Shown: piece after piece, positions 47,735-56,885 of the stretch | Position numbering within the stretch: position 1 is the stretch's first letter | How the letters are laid out: every line of letters begins with the position of its first letter | From: JBPYFK01 sp051984675 | GTDB taxonomy: Bacteria; Actinomycetota; Actinomycetes; Mycobacteriales; Pseudonocardiaceae | DNA: 64,000 bases | Direction of reading: 5' to 3' | NCBI GenBank assembly: GCA_051984675.1 | Contig: JBPYFK010000045.1 | Span: 1-64,000, forward strand | Notes under the pieces: generated by a model | Database searches by the model: none | Told to the model about the DNA's origin: nothing | What the model saw: the letters and a program-made list of their open reading frames with translations, nothing else | Position numbers and translations under genes: made by a program

Positions 47735-47799
47735 CGGTCCGCCCGGTCATCGGCCCCCGGCTGGTGCCGGTGGCCGGGCGACGCCGGTGTCTGCCCTGA
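47731..47799 (+). CDS. Possible 22-residue ORF between sufD and sufC
   Basis: An ATG overlaps the sufD stop (ATGA) and reads 22 codons (MTVRPVIGPRLVPVAGRR then RCLP) to a TGA at 47797-47799. It has no family. Streptomyces carry a Rieske ferredoxin gene in this slot; this sequence shows no cysteine-histidine motif of one. Coupling to sufD is the only support, so it may be an untranslated coincidence. Confidence 0.25.
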   Translation: MTVRPVIGPRLVPVAGRRRCLP

Positions 47800-47857
47800 G
47801 ATCGGCGCCCCACCCACAACGACGACTTGCACACGGCGACCTGGAGAACGAACGACG

Positions 47858-49992
<2,135 letters not shown>

Positions 49993-50001
49993 GACGCGCG
50001 G

Positions 50002-50463
50002 ATGCAGCTGGAACAGATGTACCAGGAGATCATCCTGGACCATTACCGCAACCCGCACCGGCACGGCCTGCGGGATCCGTTCGACGCTGAATCCTTCCAG
50101 GTCAACCCGGTCTGCGGAGACGAGGTCACCCTCCGGGTCAAGCTCAGTGGCGAAGGCTCGGCGGCCGTCGTCGACGACGTCTCGTACGCGGCCCAGGGCT
50201 GCTCGATCAGCCAGGCCGCCACCTCCGTGCTGACCGACCTGGTGGTGGGGCGCTCGGTCAAGGAGGCGATGGGCACGCAGGCGGCCTTCACCGAACTCAT
50301 GCAAGGCCGCGGCCAGGTGGAACCGGACGAGGACGTGCTGGAGGACGGCATCGCCTTCGCCGGGGTCGCCAAGTACCCGGCCCGCGTGAAGTGCGCGTTG
50401 CTGGGGTGGATGGCTTTCAAGGACGCTGTAGCACGGGTCGTCAACGAGGTGGAGACGGAATGA
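50002..50463 (+). CDS. sufU: SufU sulfur-relay protein
   Basis: 153 residues from ATG 50002. Zinc ligands C38 and D40 (NPVCGD), C67 (QGCSISQA) and C131 (RVKCALLGW) are all present, in the NifU-like SufU arrangement with the family insert between the second and third. It accepts persulfide from SufS. It overlaps sufT by four bases. Confidence 0.95.
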   Translation: MQLEQMYQEIILDHYRNPHRHGLRDPFDAESFQVNPVCGDEVTLRVKLSGEGSAAVVDDVSYAAQGCSISQAATSVLTDLVVGRSVKEAMGTQAAFTELMQGRGQVEPDEDVLEDGIAFAGVAKYPARVKCALLGWMAFKDAVARVVNEVETE

Positions 50464-50924
50464 GCCAAGAGCAAGCCACCGACGTACAGCGCGGCGCGGT
50501 ATCTGATGGCGCCGACGTACAGCGCGGCGTGGTGTCCGATGGCGCCGACGTGCAGCGCGGCGTGGAAGCGATGCCGGAACCGCCGTCGCCGAAAGCGGAT
50601 CTCGCCGCGATCGACGACGTCGAAGAGGCCATGCGGGACGTGGTCGACCCCGAACTGGGAATCAACGTGGTCGACCTCGGCCTGCTCTACGACGTCCGCG
50701 TCGAGGAGGACAACTCCGCGACGCTGGACATGACCCTGACCTCGCCGGCGTGCCCGCTCACGGACGTCATCGAGGACCAGACACGGGCGGCACTGACCGG
50801 TGGGCCCGGCGGTGGGATCGTCAACGACTGCCGCATCAACTGGGTCTGGATGCCGCCGTGGGGTCCAGAACGGATCACGGAGGAGGGCCGCGAACAGCTC
50901 CGCGCCCTCGGTTTCACGATCTAA
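50460..50924 (+). CDS. sufT: SufT/MIP18-family Fe-S maturation factor
   Basis: 154 residues from ATG 50460, overlapping sufU (ATGA). The first 45 residues are a repeat tail (three DVQRGxVSDGA-type units). The DUF59 domain follows (about 50-154): IDDVEEAMRDVVDPELGINVVDLGLLYDV, MTLTSPACPLTD (conserved cysteine) and the C-terminal WVWMPPWGPERITEEGREQLRALG. It helps mature or repair Fe-S proteins. Last gene of the operon, followed by a strong terminator. Confidence 0.9.
   Translation: MSQEQATDVQRGAVSDGADVQRGVVSDGADVQRGVEAMPEPPSPKADLAAIDDVEEAMRDVVDPELGINVVDLGLLYDVRVEEDNSATLDMTLTSPACPLTDVIEDQTRAALTGGPGGGIVNDCRINWVWMPPWGPERITEEGREQLRALGFTI
50481..50570 (+). repeat. Tandem 33-bp repeat in the 5' end of sufT
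   Basis: Copies begin at 50481, 50514 and 50547 with GACGTACAGCGCGGCG or one-base variants; the third is truncated. They encode the DVQRG-type tail. A multiple of three keeps the frame. Confidence 0.88.
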
Positions 50925-50950
50925 GCCAGCCGTTCAAGGCGTCTGAGGGG

Positions 50951-50986
50951 GATGTCCGCGTGGGTGACGTGACCCGCGCGGACATC
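50951..50986. terminator. Bidirectional terminator after the SUF operon
   Basis: GATGTCCGCG (50951-50960) pairs with CGCGGACATC (50977-50986); the inner TGGGT (50961-50965) pairs with ACCCG (50972-50976) with one T.G pair, giving a stem of about 15 pairs and a 6-base loop. It separates the convergent suf operon and EAL-CBS-GGDEF gene. Confidence 0.8.
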
Positions 50987-50991
50987 GCGTG

Positions 50992-52815
50992 TCACCCCGC
51001 GGCCCGCGGCGGTGCGACCGCCGGCCCGGTCTGCTCGCCCCGGTGCCCATTGGGGTACTGCTCGGGGTCTTCGACCGGGAAACCAGGGTCGGGTTCTCCG
51101 CCGTCGGTCGCGCCCTCGCGCGGTTGGCCGCGCAGGATGTCGATGCGGTCCGTGCCTGGTCGGGACATCACCCAGCTCGAACCGAGCAGCGACTTCGCGA
51201 ACCGCTTCAGTGGGGCAAGCCGTCGCGACACCTCGGCGTACTCGGTGACGCTGCCGTGCGTGCATACCAGGGTCGCCAGCGACAGGCTGATCGAGACACC
51301 GCCGACCTCGCGCGGCGGGTCCAGCAGTAGCTCCGCCAGCGGCACCAGATCATCCAGGTCGGTGACCAGCAGGAAGTCGTCCCCGCCGACATGCCCGACC
51401 TGCAGCGAGCGCAGCGAAGTCGCCGCGTCCGTCAGGCTGCGCCCCAGCGACCGGATGAGATCGTCACCGGCGGAGAAGCCGGCCGTGTCGTTGACGCTCT
51501 TGAACCCGTCGACGTCCAGCCAGCTCACCGCGAAGACCTCGCCGTGGTGAATCCGGCGGGTCACCTCGCGGGCTGTCGTGTCGCTGCCAGGAAGCCGGGT
51601 CAGTGGGTTGAGCGCCGCCGCTTCCTCCACCTTCAGCTCCGCGATGCCCCGGATGAGGTGCCCGGCCTGGACCACGCCCAGGCAGTGGCCCGCCTCGTCG
51701 ATCACCACCGCGTCGTCGTACATCCGGTTCTGGTCCGAGCTGGTGATCAGGCCCAGCGCCTCCAACGCCGTGGTGGACGTGGTGACCAGCCGGGGCTCGT
51801 CGGCCAGCCGGGACGCCGGCTTCTTGGCGTGCAGGGCATGCCCGTAGGGGCCGGTGACGGCCAGCAGGAACCGGTTCCGTTCGATCGTCCACTGTGGATG
51901 TCCGTGCTCGTCGAGCAGGACGATGCCGCTGACCTGGGGGTTGTCGGCGAGGATCTCCCGGACGTCGTCCGCGGTCGCGGTGGCCGGCAGCGTCGTCGCC
52001 GGCGCGAGGAACTCGGTCACCCGCGGACCGGCGGCCTCGGTCGAGGTGTGGTGCCCTGTCGGGTCGGTGACCTCGGCGGACACCGCGGGAATGCTGACCG
52101 TGGCCGGTGGTCGCCGGGACGGCGGTGCCAGCAGGTTCCCCTGCACCAGTCGGATGCCGTGCCGGCGCAGCCAGGCGAGCTGGGGTTCATTTTCCAGCCC
52201 CTCAGCCACCAGATCCGCTTCGGTGGTGCCGCACAGGTGCTGGACGGATTCGAGGATGGCCTGCCGACCCACGTCGTTCGGCAGCCCGCTGATCACCCCA
52301 CGATCGAGCTTGACCATGTCCGGGCGCACGTCCGCGATCAGCGTCAACGGCACGTCGCCCTCGCCCACCCCGTCGAGCGCGATCTTGAAGCCGTACTCCC
52401 GCAGCTGGTTCACCCCGGCCACCAGCCGCTCGGGTTCCAGCCGGGCGAACGGCGCCCCGATCTCCAGCGTGACCTCGTGCTCCCGGCGGCCGACCTCCCG
52501 AAGGCACTGCCGCACCGCGTCGAAGCTGGCCAAGTCGTGCGTGACCGTGCCCCCGAGGACGTTGACGTGCAGTGGCAGCAGCGTCTCCCGCTCCGACGCG
52601 GCCCTGACCGCGGACACGGCCAGGTGAATGTCGAGATCGGTCAGCCGTCGTTGCCGGGCCGCCTCCCGGAAGAGGTCGTGGACGTGACCACGAGCAGGGC
52701 GCGCCAACGCCTCGACGGCGAGGACGCCGCCGGTTCGTAGGTTGATCAAGGGCTGGAACGCGAAGCGTACTTCGTCCACCAGCGCAGTCACGGAGTTGAT
52801 ACTGCCCGCACTCAT
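50992..52815 (-). CDS. EAL-CBS-GGDEF signalling protein
   Basis: 607 residues from ATG 52815, no membrane segment. EAL domain about 10-235: EAL at 36-38, N85, E118, D148, K169, E205 and Q225 retained, but the DDFGTG loop reads LDGVGEG and the second acid of the ITE motif is glycine. CBS pair about 265-395. GGDEF domain about 403-560 with signature GGDDF (477-481) instead of GG(D/E)EF. The order EAL-CBS-GGDEF is the reverse of the common GGDEF-EAL. Motif losses suggest reduced enzyme activity and a role as c-di-GMP or adenine-nucleotide sensor; this is inference. No partner gene is adjacent. Confidence 0.85.
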   Translation of the reverse strand: MSAGSINSVTALVDEVRFAFQPLINLRTGGVLAVEALARPARGHVHDLFREAARQRRLTDLDIHLAVSAVRAASERETLLPLHVNVLGGTVTHDLASFDAVRQCLREVGRREHEVTLEIGAPFARLEPERLVAGVNQLREYGFKIALDGVGEGDVPLTLIADVRPDMVKLDRGVISGLPNDVGRQAILESVQHLCGTTEADLVAEGLENEPQLAWLRRHGIRLVQGNLLAPPSRRPPATVSIPAVSAEVTDPTGHHTSTEAAGPRVTEFLAPATTLPATATADDVREILADNPQVSGIVLLDEHGHPQWTIERNRFLLAVTGPYGHALHAKKPASRLADEPRLVTTSTTALEALGLITSSDQNRMYDDAVVIDEAGHCLGVVQAGHLIRGIAELKVEEAAALNPLTRLPGSDTTAREVTRRIHHGEVFAVSWLDVDGFKSVNDTAGFSAGDDLIRSLGRSLTDAATSLRSLQVGHVGGDDFLLVTDLDDLVPLAELLLDPPREVGGVSISLSLATLVCTHGSVTEYAEVSRRLAPLKRFAKSLLGSSWVMSRPGTDRIDILRGQPREGATDGGEPDPGFPVEDPEQYPNGHRGEQTGPAVAPPRAAG

Positions 52816-52937
52816 GCGCTCTCATCGAGGGTTTTCATCATCTGTTCACCGACTGCTCAGCTCGTCCTACTGCTGCAAAGAGCATGCCGGCATGTGCGCC
52901 AACCTAGCGCGGCAGGTGGACGAACGGGAGGTGACGG

Positions 52938-52966
52938 TGGCGTGTCGTGTGTCTATCGACACGCCA
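52938..52966. promoter_or_regulatory. 10-bp inverted repeat between the EAL gene and lycopene cyclase
   Basis: TGGCGTGTCG (52938-52947) pairs perfectly with CGACACGCCA (52957-52966), loop 9 bases. A second, overlapping dyad GTGTC-TATC-GACAC lies at 52949-52962, so two exclusive structures or operator forms are possible. On the minus strand it lies after the lycopene cyclase gene (stop 53084) and before the EAL gene start, so it may end cyclase transcripts or regulate the EAL gene. Confidence 0.5.
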
Positions 52967-53083
52967 TGTGATCGACGAGACATCACCCTCGGTCATCATC
53001 CGGGCCGTACGGCGCCGGTACTCAGCCGGTATCCGGTGGATCGCTCAAGGCGCCCGAACGCCAGTGCGCATGGGTGACTTCAC

Positions 53084-54301
53084 TCACACGTCCGGGTGGT
53101 CTCCGAATCCGCCGAAGCCGTGCCGTGCCGGTGGGTGGCGAGGGTCCAGCCCCCCGGTGATCAGGCGGGCGCGCAGCGGCCATCCGGCCGAGCGGAACAC
53201 CGCCGTCATGGCCGCCGCCGTCTGCGCGGGCGGCGAGTCCGGGGAGAGGAAAGCCCGGCGGTGGTGCTCGTCGATGGTGAAGAAGACCTCGAAGAACTCG
53301 GGCACCCGTTCGGGGGGCAGCGCCAGCAGTGCGTGCAGCGCACGACGTCGCAGCCCATTGGCGGCCAGTGTGGCTGGCGGCCACACCACCGACCATGCGG
53401 CTCGCGCCGCCGTGGCCGGGCCGGAGCGCAGTCCGGCGGCGATCGCCGCCGCTACCCAGGGCGCCAGCCGCAGCGATGCCGCCACGCTGAACCCGGTCGC
53501 CGGGTGTATCAGGCCGCCGGTGGCGCCGAACGGCACGATCCGGCTCGGGCGCGGCAGCGGGTCGTCGACCGGAAACCGGACGCGCTCCTCGGGCCCGTCC
53601 GGGATCGGGACCCCCGCGGCCGCCATCCGACCGTGCAGCCGCCGGCGCAGCAGTGCCAGGGGCAGCGCCGGGCGACGCGCCAGTGACGTCTCTTCGACCA
53701 GCACCTGCCCGTCGGGCAGCGGCACCGCGTACAGGAAGCTCGGCCAGCCGCCGAATGTTCCCGGCGCCGGCCGCCAGTCCATGAACACCGCCGAGCCGGA
53801 CGGCCGCAGCGGCTCGGCCGCGGCGGGGTCGAGGAACAGGCCCACAGCGGACTGCTGCGCGGCCGTCCGGGCAGGACGTCCGCCGGAGAGAACCCGAGCG
53901 GAGCCGGACGCGTCGACTACCGTGGCCGCCGCGATGGTCCGGTGGTTCTTCAGCCGCACGGTCGAGCCATCTGGCCCGTGCTCGGCGGAGATCACCCGAG
54001 CGGCGATCGTCTGGACGTCGTCGCGGCGCAGGTACTCGTGCAGCTTCGCGTTGTCCAGCACGACGTAGGGCCGCGCCCAGGAGTGCACGGAGGTACCGAC
54101 GACGTGCACGCTCGGTACGCGCGTACCCACCACCGCCCGCGCGACGACCGGTGGGAGCTCATCGAGCCAGGCGGCGTAGGTGTGCGGCCACACCCGATGG
54201 GGTTCCGGGGCCACCAGCGCGACCCGCAACCCCGCATCGGCGCAGGACGCGGCCACGGCCCACCCCGCAGGCCCGCCACCGACGACCAGGACATCGACCA
54301 C
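53084..54301 (-). CDS. Lycopene cyclase family flavoprotein (CrtL/CrtY type)
   Basis: 405 residues from GTG 54301. FAD-binding VLVVGGGPAGWAVAASCADAG at the start; cyclase signatures DNAKLHEYLRR, VFMDWRP, FLYAVPLPDGQVLVEETSL (the conserved EET) and GGLIHPATGFSVAASLRLAPW. It would close the ends of lycopene to make beta-carotene. No other carotenoid gene lies in the window, so the substrate pathway must be elsewhere or absent. It is divergent from the dGTPase gene, 64 bases apart. Confidence 0.8.
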   Translation of the reverse strand: MVDVLVVGGGPAGWAVAASCADAGLRVALVAPEPHRVWPHTYAAWLDELPPVVARAVVGTRVPSVHVVGTSVHSWARPYVVLDNAKLHEYLRRDDVQTIAARVISAEHGPDGSTVRLKNHRTIAAATVVDASGSARVLSGGRPARTAAQQSAVGLFLDPAAAEPLRPSGSAVFMDWRPAPGTFGGWPSFLYAVPLPDGQVLVEETSLARRPALPLALLRRRLHGRMAAAGVPIPDGPEERVRFPVDDPLPRPSRIVPFGATGGLIHPATGFSVAASLRLAPWVAAAIAAGLRSGPATAARAAWSVVWPPATLAANGLRRRALHALLALPPERVPEFFEVFFTIDEHHRRAFLSPDSPPAQTAAAMTAVFRSAGWPLRARLITGGLDPRHPPARHGFGGFGDHPDV

Positions 54302-54353
54302 GCTGCTATCAGATCACGACCGGTGGGCCGGCAGCCTTGCGGCCGCGCACGGA

Positions 54354-54359
54354 TACGGT
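54354..54359 (+). promoter_or_regulatory. -10 element, leaderless promoter of the HD phosphohydrolase
   Basis: TACGGT ends 6 bases before ATG 54366, which has no properly spaced ribosome site. Confidence 0.55.
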
Positions 54360-54365
54360 AAAGGC

Positions 54366-55961
54366 ATGCCCAGTGCTAGCAGTGACTCCGAGTTCGAGGC
54401 CGTGCGCGCCGCTCGTCGATCCGGGGGATCGGCCAGGGACGCACATCCGGGTGACCTGGCGCTGAGCCCGTTCCGGGTGGACCGGGACCGGGTGGCGAGC
54501 TCAGCGTTCTTCGCCCGGCTGGGGGGTGTCACCCAGGTCGTCAGCCCCAGCGGCTCGGGCGTGCTGCTGCACAACCGGCTCACGCACAGTCTGAAGGTGG
54601 CGCAGGTGGCCAGGGCGATCGCGGAGCGGCTGCTCGCCGTGCCGGAGCAGGCGTCGCTGATCACCACGCTCGGCGGCTGCGACCTGGACGTCGTGGAGGC
54701 CGCCGCGCTGGCGCACGACCTCGGCCATCCGCCGTTCGGCCACCTAGGCGAACAGGTGCTCGACCGGTTGGCCCGGCAGCGGTTCGCGCTGCCGGATGGC
54801 TTCGAAGGCAATGCGCAGACCTTCCGCATCGCCAGCAGCATCGACGTGCGTGGCACCCAGCGGGACGGCTTGGACCTCACCGCCGCGTCGAGGGCGGCGC
54901 TGCTGAAGTACCCGTGGACGCGGCTTTCCCGCCCGCAGCCGCACCCCAGGGACCTGGCGAACCCGCCGCGTGGGGCGTCCGAACCCGCCGATGCACCGGG
55001 CAGTGGCTCGTCGAAGTTCTCCTGCTACGTCACCGAGCTCGACGACATGAACGACTGCCGTGCGGGCTTCGCCGAGCGGCTGGAGCTGTGGCAGCAGACC
55101 GTCGAGGCGTCGATCATGGACACCGCCGACGACATCGCGTACGCGATCCACGACCTCGACGACTTTCACCGGGTCGGCGTCCTGCAGCACACCACCGTGC
55201 AGCAGGAGCTGGACAGCTGGCTGCGCGACCCCGGCGAGTTCCTGGATCTCTCCGATGCGGAGCTGGCCAAGGGCGGCCGGCTGCCGGGGCGCTCGCTGGA
55301 GCAGCTGCGCCGCCGGCTGCATGCCAGAGACGGCTGGATCGCCGACGACGCCGCCTTCTTCGAAGCGGCGCGGAAGGTGTCGCTGGAGCTGGTGGAACGA
55401 CTGCTCAAGGTCCCCTTCGACCGTTCGCGTGAAGCGGAGCACGCGGTCGCCGTGTTCTCCGGCGAGGGCACCCGGCGGTTGGTGGAAGGCGTCGAGGTCG
55501 TCGCGTCCCCGACCAGCCGTTCCGGGCACGTGTCGCTGCGGAGCGAGCAGTGGCACGAAGTGCAGATCCTGAAGTTCGTCCACCGGCGTTTCGTGTTGCA
55601 GCGGCCGGATCTGGGGCTGCACCAGCGCGGTCAGGACCAGCTGCTGCGCAAGCTCGTGGCGGCGCTCAACGACTGGATGGTCGACTCGTCCGAGGCGTTC
55701 CGCCTCCCGCACCGGTTGCGGGACCTGCTGGACCGCTCCCGCGACGAGCTCGGGGAGCTGCGGTCGCGCGCTCCCGAGCTGCTGGTCGCGCCGGGGGAGC
55801 AGTTCCCGACCGGCTCGGCCGGGCGGGAACGTCTGGAGCTGATGGCCCGGGGACGCGCGGTCATCGACTTCATCTCCTCGCTGACCGATGGTCAGGCGGC
55901 GAATCTGCTGGAGGCCCTGGCCGGGCAGCAAACCCAGTGGGCCGGCAGTTACGTACTGTGA
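54366..55961 (+). CDS. HD-domain dNTP triphosphohydrolase (dGTPase family)
   Basis: 531 residues from ATG 54366; the frame opens at 54180 antisense to the cyclase. HD residues: H74 (NRLTHSLKV), H117-D118 (ALAHDLGHPPFGH) and the later aspartate (MDTADDIAYAIHD). The GFEGNAQTFRI segment is typical of dGTPase. It hydrolyses dGTP (and perhaps other dNTPs) to nucleoside and triphosphate, which may set dNTP pools or limit phage. The C-terminal half is about 200 residues longer than short archaeal forms. The acVLRF1 gene follows 47 bases on. Confidence 0.9.
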   Translation: MPSASSDSEFEAVRAARRSGGSARDAHPGDLALSPFRVDRDRVASSAFFARLGGVTQVVSPSGSGVLLHNRLTHSLKVAQVARAIAERLLAVPEQASLITTLGGCDLDVVEAAALAHDLGHPPFGHLGEQVLDRLARQRFALPDGFEGNAQTFRIASSIDVRGTQRDGLDLTAASRAALLKYPWTRLSRPQPHPRDLANPPRGASEPADAPGSGSSKFSCYVTELDDMNDCRAGFAERLELWQQTVEASIMDTADDIAYAIHDLDDFHRVGVLQHTTVQQELDSWLRDPGEFLDLSDAELAKGGRLPGRSLEQLRRRLHARDGWIADDAAFFEAARKVSLELVERLLKVPFDRSREAEHAVAVFSGEGTRRLVEGVEVVASPTSRSGHVSLRSEQWHEVQILKFVHRRFVLQRPDLGLHQRGQDQLLRKLVAALNDWMVDSSEAFRLPHRLRDLLDRSRDELGELRSRAPELLVAPGEQFPTGSAGRERLELMARGRAVIDFISSLTDGQAANLLEALAGQQTQWAGSYVL

Positions 55962-56008
55962 TGTTCGATGTGCCCGTCGCCGGCCGGTCCTTCGCTCGGA
56001 GGTGACGC

Positions 56009-56683
56009 GTGTCTCGCGTGCGGGAACTGCCCGGAGGCGGTCGTGCCGTCGAGGTCTCCGGCGATCGCCTGACCGGATGGTTTGACCGGTTCAGTGCGAA
56101 CCACGGCGGTGCGCTGCGCACGGTCCTTGATCCGCAGCGGGTTGAGGTCGTGGCACGCGACGGTGCCCGAGCCGCGGTGAACGTGCCGTTCGAGCCCCTA
56201 CCGCCACCGCATGGCGAGCGGCAGGGGCTGGACGTGACGTCGCTGGTCGAGCACGTCACCAGAGCACGCCGGATCGGCGTGCTGCTGGTGCGGCTGGGAG
56301 GCCACAGCGTCGGTATCGCCCGGAACGGGCAGGTGGAGACGTCCTCGACCGACCGCAAGCCGGTGCACGGGCGGCACAAGGCCGGTGGCTGGTCGCAGCA
56401 GCGCTTCGCGCGGCGCCGCGAGGGGCAGGCGCGCCAGGCGCTCAGCGCCGCCGCCGACGCGGCGGCGCGGGTGCTGCTGCCCGAGCAGCACCGTCTCGAC
56501 GGGTTGGTGCTCGGCGGTGACCGCAAGGCGCTGGAGGCGCTGCGCGCCGACTCCAGGCTGAGCAGCCTGTTCTCGCGTGCCGAACAGCGCGTGCTCGACG
56601 TCGGCGAGCCGCGACGCTCCGTGCTGGAGGAAGCCGCGCGGCGCGCTTGCGCCGTCGAAGTCGAGGTCTTCGAGCCGGGCTGA
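56009..56683 (+). CDS. acVLRF1 family peptidyl-tRNA hydrolase
   Basis: 224 residues from GTG 56009 with GGAGGT 5 bases upstream. The eRF1-like release-factor domain shows LVRLGGHSVGIA and the family active loop HKAGGWSQQRFARRREGQA (123-141), where the GGxxxQ (126-131) takes the place of the GGQ of release factors. The actinobacterial VLRF1 family is related to Vms1/ANKZF1 and is expected to free nascent chains from stalled 50S-peptidyl-tRNA complexes. It precedes an ABC-F gene, which also acts on the ribosome. Confidence 0.85.
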   Translation: MSRVRELPGGGRAVEVSGDRLTGWFDRFSANHGGALRTVLDPQRVEVVARDGARAAVNVPFEPLPPPHGERQGLDVTSLVEHVTRARRIGVLLVRLGGHSVGIARNGQVETSSTDRKPVHGRHKAGGWSQQRFARRREGQARQALSAAADAAARVLLPEQHRLDGLVLGGDRKALEALRADSRLSSLFSRAEQRVLDVGEPRRSVLEEAARRACAVEVEVFEPG

Positions 56684-56740
56684 TGCGGCCGAGTGCCGGA
56701 CATCACTCGGTGGGGTGCGTCAGCACCGGATCACGCCTAC

Positions 56741-56746
56741 TAGACT
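56741..56746 (+). promoter_or_regulatory. -10 element of the ABC-F leader transcript
   Basis: TAGACT in the context CTAGACTGGC, the same ten bases as at the probable def promoter (6641-6650). It would start a transcript about 130 bases before the ABC-F gene, leaving room for the leader ORF. Confidence 0.45.
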
Positions 56747-56780
56747 GGCGCGGTACCCCGAGAGCGTCTCCCGCGTGTCG

Positions 56781-56885
56781 ATGAGCCGCGATCCCGCCGC
56801 GCCACCTGATTTGGCCCACCAGGGATCGGTGTGCGCGGACGCAGGCGCGGGTGAGTTGACGATCGACCCTCGGAGTGTCCTTTGA
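56781..56885 (+). CDS. Leader ORF overlapping the ABC-F start
   Basis: A 34-codon ORF from ATG 56781 (or GTG 56776) ending in a TGA at 56883-56885 that overlaps the TTG start of the ABC-F gene (TTGA). The peptide (starting MSRDPAAPPDLAHQG) has no family. Leader peptides that stall with antibiotic and open the downstream start are known for several ABC-F resistance genes; whether this one works that way is not shown. Confidence 0.35.
   Translation: MSRDPAAPPDLAHQGSVCADAGAGELTIDPRSVL

Noticed and set aside
54366..56683. Possible anti-phage dGTPase defence island
   Set aside because: Dgt-type enzymes can act in defence, but neighbours are carotenoid and translation genes, with no nuclease, mobile element or other defence gene.
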